64,000 bases of DNA, taken from contig OX442314.1 in the NCBI GenBank assembly GCA_949358305.1, positions 54,259,369 to 54,323,368 on the forward strand, given 5' to 3'. The DNA is from Strigamia acuminata (Eukaryota > Arthropoda > Chilopoda > Geophilomorpha > Linotaeniidae). How positions within the stretch are numbered: the stretch's first letter is position 1; every line of letters starts with the position of its first letter. The position numbers and the translations under genes were made by a program. The notes beneath the pieces were generated by a model that was not told where the DNA came from, ran no database searches, and was given only the letters and a program-made list of their open reading frames with translations. Shown here one piece after another: positions 21,390 through 32,250 of the stretch.

Positions 21390-21900
21390 AAGACTGATTT
21401 TTAAGCGCTGTGGACTGGAAGTACAAATGCTGAAAACTCTGATTTACGGCAAACTGTAAGCATACCGGGGCGCCACCTGGCAGAACCCGTGTTTTTTAAT
21501 GGTTACCAAAATGTTCGCCCGATACGAATTTTTATGTTTTCGGCACTAAAAAAGGATTTAAAAATCTTGAAACCACGCTTATTTGATTGGAAATTGCATT
21601 CTGCACAAGCCAGTGTGTTTCTTTTTTCGATCGTAACCGGCGACCGCATGGTCAATTTAGTAAGAAATTTGAATTTGACCATAAAAACAAAAAATATGAA
21701 AAATGAACAGTTTAAAAAATTAAAAATGTTTCCTGTGCAGAATTTGCCGCTCTTTCAAATGGTGATGATAACTTTTTAATCTGAGCTACATTTTTTTTTA
21801 TTTGCTAAAAAACGATTTGTCATTTGGATTCAAATTTCTCAGGGATACACCATAAAAGCCTTTTTCAAAAACGTAGTTTTTTTGGTTTACTTGTTTTCAA
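21390..21900 (+). repeat. Interspersed repeat, copy 1 (deleted version)
   Basis: This segment matches the reverse complement of parts of 49280-50410. Shared landmarks are 'ttttaagcgctgtggactgg', 'gcgccacctggc', 'ttcgcccgatacgaattttt', 'cgatttgtcatttgg' and 'gcataaaagcctttttcaaa' (with small changes). The centre of the longer copy is missing here near 21690. Its end falls right before the ATG of the MADF-BESS gene. Confidence 0.75.
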
Positions 21901-21901
21901 A

Positions 21902-23638
21902 ATGCAGAACACGAATGAGAATCTAATCGCACTTGTAAAATGCCATCCAGTATTATGGAATACTGGAATGGCTGAATATAAGCAAAAGGTAATCAAGGAA
22001 AATGCGTTCAAGGAAATTGGGCAAGCTGTAGGGATCACCAGGTTAGTACAAAATTACAAAAATTGCATTTTTCGGATTACAACATTAAAAATCCATTTTC
22101 GAATTTTAGCTCTTTAAATTCAAGCTAGGTGGAAGGTCCTACGGGACAGATATACCAAGGAAAGGAGAGTTTTGAAGATTAGAAAATCAGGAGAAAGTGG
22201 AAAAAAAAGGACAAGTGGGTGTATTATGAGCACTTGTCATTCCTTGCTGATTTTGCAAAAAGCAGAAAGTTAGTATACAGGGTGTCCTAAAAGTCTGGTT
22301 CCCTCCAAATATTTCCTGAGCAATTGCATCTAGGTCAACTTTGATGAAGCGATCGTATAGGAAGTTGGGTGAGAGCAATCCAATGACGTCATCAAATTTG
22401 ACCTTGAAGGTCATTTTCAAGGTCATTCACTTGCTAACTTTTAAACCAATCAGGTTAGAGCAAAAAAGTCAATTACAAAGTTGTAGAGCACCATCAAATT
22501 AGTACTATCCAATTGATGTTAGTCATCTTAAGTGAAATGTTTTCTTTTTAAAAAGAAGGCAAATCAGAAAAAAAATCCGCAAAGTGAAATTTTTTATTCT
22601 TGTGATAAAATAATTTTTAAGGCATTAAAAAAAGGCAGTGGTTTTTCTTGTTTACTTCCATAATAATGCACATTTGAATTTGTTTATTTAAGTAATTCAG
22701 TATTTTTCGAAGAGAAATTTAAGTTTTGTCACAATGGCTGTCTTTATTTCAGCTGATTTGCCTCCTTTTTAAAAAGAAAACATTTAACTTAAGATGACTA
22801 AGATAAGTTGGATAGTACTAATTTGATGGTGCTCTACAACTTTGTAATTGACTTTTTTGCTCTAACCTGATTGGTTTAGAAGTTAGCAAGTGAATGACCT
22901 TGAAAATGACCTTCAAGGTCAAATTTGATGATGTCATTGGATTGCTCTCACCCAACTTCCTATACGATCGCTTCATCAAAGTTGGCCTAGATGCAATTGC
23001 TCAGGAAATATTTGGAGGGAACCATACTTTTAGGACACCCTGTATAATAATAATTAAATAATAAATATGTAATAAATAATAATTTTAATTTTAAAACAAC
23101 AGGACAACTGGAAACAATCCTGAGCAACAGATTGGAGATGAATTTGATGAGGCCTCTGATGAACAAGTAGGTGAGCAGACAGAAGAAAGAGATTCTGTGA
23201 AACAAACCAGTCCAGAAACCAATTCACAAAGTTCATCATCGTTCACATCATCATCACGATCACCATCGCCATCACCATCGCCTCTGCCGCTCCCATCAAC
23301 AAGTGCAATAAGTCGGAACAGGAAATCAAGCTCGTCAGGTTTAATTTATTTCAATCTGAATTGAAATTTTATTTATTTTTGCTTAACATTTTATTCTTTT
23401 TTAAACAGCACAATCCACGCAACAGGAATTGATGGACACATTCAAGACAACTGCCAATGCAATTTTGCAGCGTCGCCAAACCCAAACAATTTTGGGGGAC
23501 AGTGCTTTGGAAGAAGACCAAGCTTTTTGTGCAAGCCTACTCGTAGTTGGTCCAATGAGTCGCATAGAAAACAGGAAAAAAATGAAGCTCAAGCGAGATA
23601 TCATGAATTTGATGTATTCATGTTATGACTCTGAGTAA
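21902..23638 (+). CDS. MADF-BESS domain protein, four exons
   Basis: Exons: 21902-22041, about 22120-22268, 23103-23338, 23409-23638. Exons 1 and 2 form a MADF (Myb/SANT-like) DNA-binding domain ('LIALVKCHPVLWN', 'AFKEIGQAVGIT', 'RWKVLRDRYTKERR', 'WVYYEHLSFLADF'). Exon 3 is acidic then Ser/Pro-rich. Exon 4 ends with a BESS motif ('EDQAFCASLLV' ... 'KMKLKRDIMNLMYS'), the usual C-terminal protein-interaction motif of this transcription-factor family. Donors GTTAGT, GTTAGT and GTTTAA and the phases of exons 3 and 4 agree. Two problems: the A8 run at 22201-22208 leaves the frame one base short (A9 would restore it), and the exact start of exon 2 is uncertain. This is either an error in the assembly or a recently damaged gene. 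Confidence 0.8.
22276..23044. mobile_element. Mariner-like foldback element with long inverted arms
   Basis: The element begins TACAGGGTGTCCTAAAAGT and ends in the inverse with TA at both ends. The arms are near-perfect inverted repeats of more than 250 bp, including 'gcaattgcatctagg' and 'accttgaaggtcattttcaa'. No transposase frame lies inside. It sits in intron 2 of the MADF-BESS gene, about 7 bp after the donor. Confidence 0.85.
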
Positions 23639-24480
23639 AATCAAATGAAATAAAATAAAAGTAGATTTAGAAATATAAATACAAATTTTGTATTTTTATT
23701 TCATAAAAATTAAATGTATTGGGAATTAAATAACAAAAATTCAAAAATTTGGAAAAACAAAATGATTAAATAAATGAAATCAAGAAATCAAATCTTGCAC
23801 TTTGTAGCAGCGGATCAATTGGCTCGTGTAACATGACGAATTATATTATATTATATTATATTATATTATATATATATATATATATATAATATTATTTCGG
23901 ATGTACTTGCCTTATATTTATTATCAATGCTCTATTTACTCAGTACCACGTGTTTTACCACGTGTTTTACAACTAATCACTCAGTTGTCATACACGGAAA
24001 GAAGTGTTGTGTTCCTTCGTCAATTTTTTGCGTTTCAACCAAAAAAATGATGAAAACACGAGAGTTGATTATTTTAACATATAATTTTGTTTAATTTTAT
24101 TTCACTGGATAAGTCAAAGTGAAACTATTTATTATGTATTCAACAAATTTTTCAAACTAACATTGTTATAAATTATAACTTATAATAATACGAAACATTT
24201 ATCAGTATAATGGCATTATTTTTCTATGGTCATTTTTTTTGTTAAGAAGTATCTGAAAATAAACATGTAACTCGTTTGAACATTTATTAATTGAGAGTGG
24301 GGGAAACCCTAGTGAACTTGGTAGGTGTCAGAGCCTTAGAAGTTGAGTTCTCTCAAGGTGCTTGCAGTTTGAACTAGTCAGCTGGAGAGAGTAACTCATA
24401 TTTGAAAAGCATGGATAGCACAGTGGATAACTGAATTAGGGGTATATTTTGTTTTTGAGAGGCCAAAAAAATTAAAGAGG
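23639..24480. other. AT-rich intergenic with microsatellite
   Basis: Holds a (TTATA)n/(TA)n microsatellite at about 23842-23890 and otherwise AT-rich sequence without a supported gene. The segment from about 24290 resembles 24597 onward ('aaaccctagt', 'aggtg', 'ccttagaa'). Confidence 0.5.
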
Positions 24481-24485
24481 AGGTT

Positions 24486-25070
24486 GTTACGCGGCCAAGC
24501 CATGCCCTGAACCGGCTGTCTGACCCCCGCTTTCGTAGGTAATTGGTCTTCAGAGTTCGCTCATAGCGATAACAACAGTTTATTCTCTTATTCTTTAAGA
24601 GGGAAAACCCTAGTTTACCTAATAGGTGACCTCGGTCTTAGAACTTGTTGGCCAGTGTATGGCGCGGCTATTTTGAAACCGAGTTTACACATTATTATTG
24701 TTATCATTGACAAGTGTTATCCATGCTTGAGTTGATCGATGAAATGATCGATGAGGCTGATATTACTAATGTTGCGGCCTATGTAGAGATCGAGGTTGCC
24801 GGTAATGCTACTAATGTTGAAGTCGACATTGACGATATTGTTGCCGATGTTGTGGAGAACGTTATTTCGTATGTTGATGTCCATGCCGCAGATGTTGACT
24901 ACGGTGTTGACGATAATGAAGAAGTAGCAGAGTTTCTAAACTATCTAAATCTTTAGTTTTCGTTGAGTGCTCATCTATAATTGCCTCGAGTTGGATTAGC
25001 CTTTAGTTTGCTTTAAAAGTGATGGTTTAATAAAGAGTTCATTTTGTACTTTTAGCAATGAGTTGTTTGA
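24486..25070 (+). repeat. LTR-like segment
   Basis: Begins TGTTACGCGGCC and contains AATAAA at about 25030 followed by a T/G-rich stretch, as in an LTR. Its start resembles 3824 (TGTTACGTGGGTATACC). A short acidic frame (24714-24956) lies inside and I do not recognise it. No paired LTR or target duplication was found. Confidence 0.35.
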
Positions 25071-25262
25071 GTTATTGAGTATATTTTTTATCCTTTTTTT
25101 TATTCAAACTTGTAGAGTGAAGACTTGTTCATCACTGCCTCAGAGAAGTTAGTCTTAAATTGGCAATTTATAGAAGTTTGAACAAAGAAACAACCAGATT
25201 TTAGAATGACTTAACAAATTGGAAACAATTTGATTGTTTGATTAAGTCATGAAGTTGAGAAG

Positions 25263-25787
25263 ATGAAGCCAGTGGTTGTCAATTCAAAACTTGTCAAGGC
25301 CATATGTTTTCAAACATTTAAAAAGCAATTGAGTTTCAATAAAATGCACTTGGAAGTGGAAGGTGAAGTGGTTTTGATTAAAGAGGAAGAATTTGATATA
25401 ATTGAGTACATTGGTGGGAGTGTATTGAAACGGCAAAAAAACCAGCATATCGTCTAAAAAACGAGGAGTTGAAAGAAAGTTTTAATGGACCTATTAGTTG
25501 ATAGTGAAAACCAAGAAAATGTTTTCCTCACCACAAAACAGAGGAGGACTATTGTAGCATCATCCCCAGAACTGTTTTTTGGAATGGAACAAGCATTTAG
25601 AGAAATTTTCCAAAACAAAAAAACAATGTGTTTAGAGAAGTTTAAAAAGCAACTTGAAGTTAATAACATTTACCAGATTTTTGAAGTTGCTGTTAATAAA
25701 TCAACTATGACAAATTTGACAAAATGTCACTTTATAAAGGCATATGCATTTGCGATTTTTCAACAAAAGCTCATGCAAAATGCATGA
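25263..25787 (+). pseudogene. Degenerate transposase C-terminal fragment
   Basis: Two frames (25263-25457 and 25485-25787) seem to continue each other across a stop or frameshift near 25460. The first ends 'FDIIEYIGGSVLKR', which resembles the 'EYIxGYxxRK' motif near the C-terminus of several P-element/THAP-type transposases. The second has 'ASSPELFFGMEQAFREIF', like the segment that follows in such proteins. Family assignment is tentative. Confidence 0.35.
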
Positions 25788-25790
25788 AAC

Positions 25791-26325
25791 TTATCCTAAC
25801 GTTTCAAGAAAATAAGGCTTAAAGAAATAAACGGGCATTTGGAAAATCATTTCATTAAATTTGCACTTACGTCTGTGCTTATAGTGAGAGTAGATGGGAA
25901 TTCAATGAGTTTAAAGTAAAAGCAAGAGTGCATTAGGTAGAGAGTGGATTTTACACCCCCGAATGTAATACACTCTCAACGAATTTGCTCGATATTTTGT
26001 ATTGAATTTCACCCAACGAATAAATCAAATTTAAAACAATTTAGAGTCATTTTTTTAAAAATCAATACAAAGAAACGACCACGTAAGTGTATCAAATAAT
26101 TACCGGTATGAAAATGTTGAGGTTTTGTCATTCAAAATTCTTTAAATTACGAAACTGGTCAGACAGATTGAAATCAGAAATGCAACGGCAATAAAAATAC
26201 CCGCACTGTAATTGAATAAAAGCGATACAAATTAATGAAATAACCGTTCGTGAAAGCGACCGAAGCTAACGTTCCTCCGCGCCGTGCCTCCATTGTGATG
26301 AATCTCTGTTTGAACCTCTGTGCCT
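25791..26325. other. Intergenic, no gene recognised
   Basis: AT-rich with no supportable gene. Confidence 0.4.
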
Positions 26326-26330
26326 CTGTT

Positions 26331-26360
26331 TGAACCCCGTATACATGTATACGGGGTTCA
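26331..26360. repeat. 30-bp perfect palindrome
   Basis: A perfect inverted repeat without spacer, centred on ATACATGTAT with arms ending TGAACCCC/GGGGTTCA. It could form a hairpin or cruciform. Confidence 0.9.
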
Positions 26361-26873
26361 CATTTCGGAAGACACGAGTTTCTGAATATAGAAACAATCC
26401 CGATGCTAAGATTGCTAACCGACAAATATTTAGGATTCAATGTTTTCGACAGATAATATGTGATATGCAAAAATTAAATTAAAACGGACTCACAATTTGC
26501 AATAAATATTGTTGTCTAAAGTCTAAATCCTGATCGTCTTGGGTTTAATCGAGAGCACACACGAATCTCTTTTCATTTCGCTCTTGTGTGATGAACTCGG
26601 TCTTTAGAAAACCTGACGTAAAATCAAATTGGCAACTCATGGAGTAAATATAAGAAATGAAATTAAAATTGGTTACATGTTATAAAAATTAAAAATTAAA
26701 AAAAAATGAAACAAAAAGCTTGAAGTCTTCAACTGATTAATTAAAAAAATAAATAATTTTAAATAAATTGTACACTTTATTGAATTCTAGGTTAACAACC
26801 TCATGAAATCCTCATTTATGGACACAAGTTCAGAAAATACAGACAGTCAGTTGGCAGATCCTTAAAATGTTTA

Positions 26874-26908
26874 AAACAATGGTATCGTGTGACACGATAC
26901 CATTGTTT
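26874..26908. repeat. Palindrome with 17-bp arms
   Basis: Arms 'aaacaatggtatcgtgt' and its reverse complement flank a single central g. It lies 18 bp from the next palindrome. Confidence 0.9.
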
Positions 26909-26925
26909 GTTTTGTTTTGTTTTGT

Positions 26926-26974
26926 TTTTTTCTTAACCGTGGGACACGATTCGTGTCCCACGGTTAAGAAAAAA
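26926..26974. repeat. Palindrome with 24-bp arms
   Basis: Arms containing 'aaccgtgggacacga' and its reverse complement are separated by one t. With the previous palindrome it forms a paired hairpin structure around a T/G-rich linker. Confidence 0.9.
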
Positions 26975-27059
26975 ACAAAAATTTCAATTTCCAAATTAAA
27001 AAAACAAAAAATTAATGTCTATTTTTTCTCTCTTTTCAGTGCACGTTTAATCCTGGCCC

Positions 27060-27778
27060 TTTTCCTTTCACCATTTTGACAGATCTTTTTCACAACGGGT
27101 TTTGCCTCACCCCTCAGTCCATGCCTTTTTCTTTCACTACCTTTACACATTGTGACCAGCTGCCCACACAGTCTGTGTCACTTCACTGCAGCACACGGCG
27201 CTTCCCAGCTCTCGCGCACCTCGTGTGTTTCTCGTGCTCGACCTGGCGCGGTCCCCCGCACCAGGTGGAGCTGTCGGTCATTGGCTCGACCAATTGGGAA
27301 CCGGAAGTGCCCCTTCCGGAAGTGGTGGGCCCCGCAGTAAGCCCGAACAGTTGAATCTGCGTCAGCATGGTGAACGGTCGCTTCCCGACCGTCTCCCCAC
27401 GCTCGATGGCAAGAGATACCCGAATGACCGACGCAGCAACACTGTCGCCGGTCGGGACCTGAGCGTCCAACACGCCGTGTTCGTCGCACGTTCTTAACGG
27501 ACGTTGCGACGACGCGGCACAAACTGCATTCACCGATCTCGCGTGTCATGGCGATCTACCGATTGCCGTGACACGTGGTCAAATCAGGAATGGCGGCTAC
27601 AACCGCCATTACACTTGGGAAATACACCTTGAGACACTATATCATACCCCTAGACAAAAATAAAGCAATAACCAAAACCTAAACTTGTGTCTTTTGTGTA
27701 TTTCGTGGGATTTATCATCGTGTGTGTTGCGTCCAGCGTCTCGTGGTCCTCCCCAGACCACGTGGCGTCCGTCCGAAC
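27060..27778 (+). repeat. LTR-like GC-rich segment
   Basis: A GC-rich block that differs from its AT-rich surroundings. It includes 'atggcggctacaaccgccat' and then AATAAA at about 27659 with a T/G-rich tail, consistent with a solo LTR in + orientation. I could not identify a clear target duplication. It abuts the end of the last open exon of the minus-strand gene to its right. Confidence 0.4.
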
Positions 27779-27780
27779 AC

Positions 27781-28947
27781 TCACAACATCTTCACTTCGG
27801 CAACACACGCTACGTCTGATTTTGCCTCCAGATGCTCCTCACAACATTTCTCCAGCTCCGACCACTCCAACTCCCAACTCAGCATTTTATTACGCGGCTT
27901 ATAAAGTACTACAGTCAAATCCTCCAACAATTCCTCCGGCAAATTATCCAACTGAGCATCGACCTCCCGCTCCTTCTCAATGAACACCCCGCACGATCCT
28001 CTCACGATACAATGGCACGACCCCGCAAAACCCTTAAACTCCTCCATCACTTTCAACCGATCTGTCGTAGGATCGACCAAAAACGCGCTCAAATTACATT
28101 CGCGCGCCAACCGCGACTGCTGCCCGCCGCAAATCCAAGCCAAACGAAGAAAAATGGCCGCCAAATGCACTTCAAGTTCCCTCACATCCCGCTCCTCCGC
28201 CCGAGCTCTTTCCAAACTATTCAAATCAACCGTCAATCCCTTGACAAACATTTCAATTTCCACCTGCAACAACTCCCTCCCGAACCTTACAAACAGCGCT
28301 TGTTCCAACATGTAATAGTGCGCACTCGTTGAGAAAATCCCCGACAACAACGTCACTTTATCCCGCAACAAATGCAAATCCACGTTGAGTTTGCATTGAA
28401 CGTCCACCCACAGTTGCATCAGCCAATACGTGTACGAATAAGTGATTTGCGACAACAAATCGTTAACGAGGAAAATCTGTATGACGCTACGGCGTTGGTT
28501 TGCGTGAGAAGCCGATCGATAAGATCGAGTCTCATCTCGCAAGTGTAGGAAGCGAGCATTTCCGTCGTTAATTGGTCGAGTAGGTTCATTTGGTAGAGCA
28601 GTGTGAAGTACATCTCGTTGATTTTTGTATTCTTTTTCAACCGGGGAGTGTTCATACAACTCACGCACAATTTCAACGCGAAATCTTTGCTTTTGGTTTG
28701 CGATGCAGTTGCGTGCATAAAACGTCGCAATCAATGTTTGCGCAGTAGTGGTTGATGTTGGAGTCGCTTGTGTCGTTTAAAATCATCGCTAAAGGCGAGT
28801 CGTACCACGCGTCGGTCATGGATGATTCGATAAGTGCGAAAATTAAGCGCACGCTTTGTGGAGATGATGAGAGAGTGCGCAGACTTTCCTGCATAGCACG
28901 AGTTAGATGGAGGCGTAATTGTGGACGGATGTTTTTGATTGATTTCT
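27781..28947 (-). pseudogene. Unrecognised host-like gene, exon with two frame breaks
   Basis: Three consecutive frames on the minus strand look like one protein. They are 28947 to about 28740 ('IKNIRPQLRLHLTRAMQ', 'SSMTDAWYDSPLAMIL'), about 28727 to 28490 ('NEMYFTLLYQMNLLDQL', 'EMRLDLIDRLLTQTN'), and about 28490 to 27785 ('IFLVNDLLSQITYSYT', 'LEQALFVRFGRELLQV', 'LAAIFLRLAWICGGQQ'). Both frame changes go the same way, equal to one missing base each. Composition (many L, amphipathic segments) suggests an all-helical protein. I do not recognise the family. A CAG acceptor at 28947 and a GTGAGT donor at 27784-27779 suggest it is an internal exon. The breaks could be pseudogenisation or assembly errors. 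Confidence 0.5.
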
Positions 28948-29247
28948 GTTATATTGAACGAAAAAACAAATGAGATTTACTTCTGAATTGAGATATTACA
29001 TCGCTGGTTACATGGATATGTGTACAACAAAAGAACGAAACTAAAGAGTGACCACGCCAAATATAGCAGCGGGTCACCACGTGACTAACAAACAAAAAAC
29101 TACTCTAATATCACTAACGCCATAAATTGTTGATTTTCAACATTAAGATAATAATTCCCAACAAATTCCCCCAAAAATTAACAACTTGATCACATAAGTC
29201 AAAAAAAACTTCAATGAATACAATAAAAAAAACTCAAAAAATAAACA

Positions 29248-29601
29248 TTATTCCCCCATAGCAATCATTCCCAATTCTGCCAAAATTTCTTCAAGTGCTG
29301 GTCTGGCCAAAGGTTTGGTCAGAAAGTCCGCCAACATGATGTTTGCCGGAACGTGCTCCACAACAACATTCCCTTTTTCAATTTCAAGTTTAATAAAGTT
29401 GACTCTTCGATTGAGATGTTTAGTGCGCGTTTTCTGCGCTCCATCTTGCAGTAAAATCACCGAATTAAGGCTGTCACAAAACATTTTTGCCGGTTTGCAG
29501 TCTTCAGTAACAAGGTTCAGTCCATCCGATAAAAATTTGAGCCAAATCAGTTCCCTAATTCCAAACGTCAGGGCAAACAGCTCACTTTCTGTGCTCGACA
29601 A
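29248..29601 (-). pseudogene. Copia RNase H C-terminal fragment
   Basis: Reads 'SSTESELFALTFGIRELIWL', 'KTRTKHLNRRVNFIK', 'VEHVPANIMLADFLTKPL', the standard C-terminal RNase H of Ty1/copia Pol. The 5' part of the gene is missing. Confidence 0.9.
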
Positions 29602-29934
29602 TCACTCGGAGTGAGTGTAACTGCTCACGCGCTTCATCTTCCGCTTCTTTTTCTCATTTCTTTCCCCTAATTTCAACCGCTAAATTCATTAATTCTTCTT
29701 TTAGTTAATTCTCCTTTTTATATTTCCAATAAGTAAATTGTAATTTTCGCACAAATACAATATATTTGTATTTTATTCAATTCAAACTGTCGTTTTCCTT
29801 TCATAAAAATACCCCTAGACACCACAGAGGCAACCGAGTATAAGGCCTATAAACGGCATCCCACTTGCGAACCGCTCACGACAAGGTAAGTATTTGTTTT
29901 AGAGCGGAAATCCCGGAGGATCGCAACACTGCAT

Positions 29935-30167
29935 ATAAATTACTTCTTTCAGTTCGCCGTGAAGGAACGCAGCTTTGACGTCGTGTTGTTTCAATTTGCG
30001 TTTTCGTTTTGCTGCCTCATTTTTTAACATTCTTAGGGTTTCAATCCGGATTACCGAAGCGAAGGTTTGGTTGCAATCATCTCCAAATTTTTTAGAGTAT
30101 CCCGTCGCAACCAGTCTGGCTCTGAATCGGCCTGGTTCCGCCTCGGAGTTGAGTTTTACCTTGTAGA
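29935..30167 (-). pseudogene. Copia reverse transcriptase fragment
   Basis: Minus-strand translation gives 'GRFRARLVATGYSKKFG', 'TFASVIRIETLRML', 'QHDVKAAFLHGELKEVIYM', the N-terminal fingers of copia RT. It joins the LTR remnant on one side and LTR-like sequence on the other. Confidence 0.85.
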
Positions 30168-30212
30168 CCCATCAATTGTTGATTTTCTACATTAAGATAA
30201 TAATTCCCAACA

Positions 30213-30683
30213 TTCTGTTGTGATATAAGTGGAAAAAGAATTGTTTGTTAGGAAATTCTATTATTTTCTTGAAAGCCAGTTTATTTTTCAAATTTACCCG
30301 CATTTGTGTGATCATCGGTCACTTGTTAATTATGCCGTTTAAAAGTGATGCAAAAATGCATTTGTAATGCTACACAAATTGAAATTTACACCAATAGTTT
30401 GTTGCTTGCTTCATTGTAATTAATTTGGAGTAGTCGGATTGATGGAGAAACAAGGAGACTTAAAAAACTTGTATTTTGTCTACCATTAAGTTTATTTTTA
30501 TGATTCACACGATATCACCACTAGTGCAGTCTTGTATACAACCTAAGTATTCTCCTATGAAGGTTCTTGAGATGTTCTCTGCTGGAATCCGAGGCCATTT
30601 TCAGCAGGGACGCTTTAGGAACGAAGAGACAGAGATTGTGCTTTTAAAAAGTGGTTTACAGACACATTAGCAATGTTTGAAAT
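30213..30683. other. Flank of copia insertion; no exon recognised
   Basis: The first bases on the minus strand read as a pyrimidine-rich intron end (CTTTTTCCACTTATATCACAACAG), matching the acceptor of the gene at 28947. I see no further exon here. Confidence 0.4.
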
Positions 30684-30689
30684 AAAAGA

Positions 30690-32250
30690 TTTTACATTTT
30701 ACATTTAAATGCATAGAAGATTAAATACATTTTACATTTAAATATATAGAAGATTAAATACATTTTACATTTAAACACATAGAAGATTAAATACATTTTA
30801 CATTTAAACACATAGAAGATTAAATACATTTTACATTTAAACACATAGAAGATTAAATACATTTTACATTTAAACACATAGAAGATTAAATACATTTTAC
30901 ATTTAAACACATAGAAGATTAAATACATTTTACATTTAAACACATGAAAGATTAAATACATTTTACATTTAAATACAGAAGATTAAATACATTTTACATT
31001 TAAATACTTAGAAGATTAAATACATAGAAGATTTAATTGCTCAATTGTTATGTAATTTACCGTGCACATTTCACATTTAAATATATAGAAGATTAAATAC
31101 ATTTTACATATAAATACTTAGAAGATTAAATAAATAGAAGATTAAATACATTTTACATTTAAACACATAGAAGATTAAAAACATTTTACATTTAAACACA
31201 TAGAAGATTAAATGCATTTTACATTTAAATACTAAGAAGATTAAATACATTTTATATTTAAATATATAGAAGATTAAATACATTTTACATTTAAATACAT
31301 AGAAGATTAAATACATTTTACATTTAAATACATAGAAGATTAAATACATTTTACATTTAAATACATAGAAGATTAAATACATTTTACATTTAAATACTTA
31401 GAAGATTAAATACATTTTACATTTAAATACTTAGAAGATTAAATACATTTTATATTTATATATATAGAAGATTAAATACATTTTACATTTAAATACATAG
31501 AAGATTACCGTAAATACATTTTACATTTAAATACTTAGAAGATTAAATACATTTTATATTTAAATATATAGAAGATTAAATACATTTTACATTTAAACAC
31601 ATAGAAGATTAAAAACATTTTACATTTAAACACATAGAAGATTAAATACATTTTTCATTTAAACACATAGAAGATTAAATGCATTTTACATTTAAATACT
31701 TAGAAGATTAAATACATTTTATATTTAAATATATAGAAGATTAAATACATTTTACATTTAAATACATAGAAGATTAAATACATTTTACATTTAAATACAT
31801 AGAAGATTAAATATATTTTACATTTAAATACATAGAAGATTAAATACATTTTACATTTAAATACATAGAAGATTAAATACATTTTACATTTAAATACTTA
31901 GAAGATTAAATACATTTTACATTTAAATACTTAGAAGATTAAATACATTTTATATTTAAATATATAGAAGATTAAATACATTTTACATTTAAATACATAG
32001 AAGATTACCGTAAATACATTTTACATTTAAATACTTAGAAGATTAAATACATTTTATATTTAAATATATAGAAGATTAAATACATTTTACATTTAAATAC
32101 ATAGAAGATTAAATACATAGAAGATTAAATACATAGAAGATTAAATACATTTTACATTTAAATACATTTTACATTTAAATACATTTTACATTTAAATATA
32201 TTTTACATTTAAATACATTTTACATTTAAATACATAAAAGATTAAATACA
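30690..32250. repeat. 33-bp minisatellite, about 45 units
   Basis: Tandem units of the form 'tagaagattaaatacatt' plus 'ttacatttaaacaca' (33 bp) with small variants. A variant containing 'aagattaccgtaaataca' appears at 31501 and again exactly 500 bp later at 32001, showing a higher-order period. On the minus strand each unit encodes the 11-residue MYLIFYVFKCK, giving spurious long frames. Confidence 0.95.

Larger units (their letters stand above)
28949..30212 (-). mobile_element. Decayed copia element at a splice acceptor
   Basis: Minus-strand element with a 3' LTR at about 28949-29163 (starts TGTTGGGAATTATT) preceded by a polypurine tract (TTTTTGGGGGAATT). A 5' LTR remnant of about 45 bp lies at 30168-30212. 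Flanks carry ttctg at 28944-28948 and at 30213-30217, a 5-bp target duplication. Internal coding is reduced to an RT piece and an RNase H piece separated by about 330 bp of unrelated LTR-like sequence. Confidence 0.8.

Noticed and set aside
25263-25787. A normal host gene
   Set aside because: Two frames separated by a stop and weak transposase-like motifs suggest a relic rather than a functioning gene.
27178-27549. Minus-strand frames of 116-123 codons
   Set aside because: They overlap one another in a GC-rich LTR-like block and show no recognisable domain.
30692-31882. Long minus-strand frames encoding repeats of an 11-residue hydrophobic peptide
   Set aside because: They are produced by the 33-bp minisatellite, whose period is divisible by three; no start context, splice sites or flanking domains support a gene.
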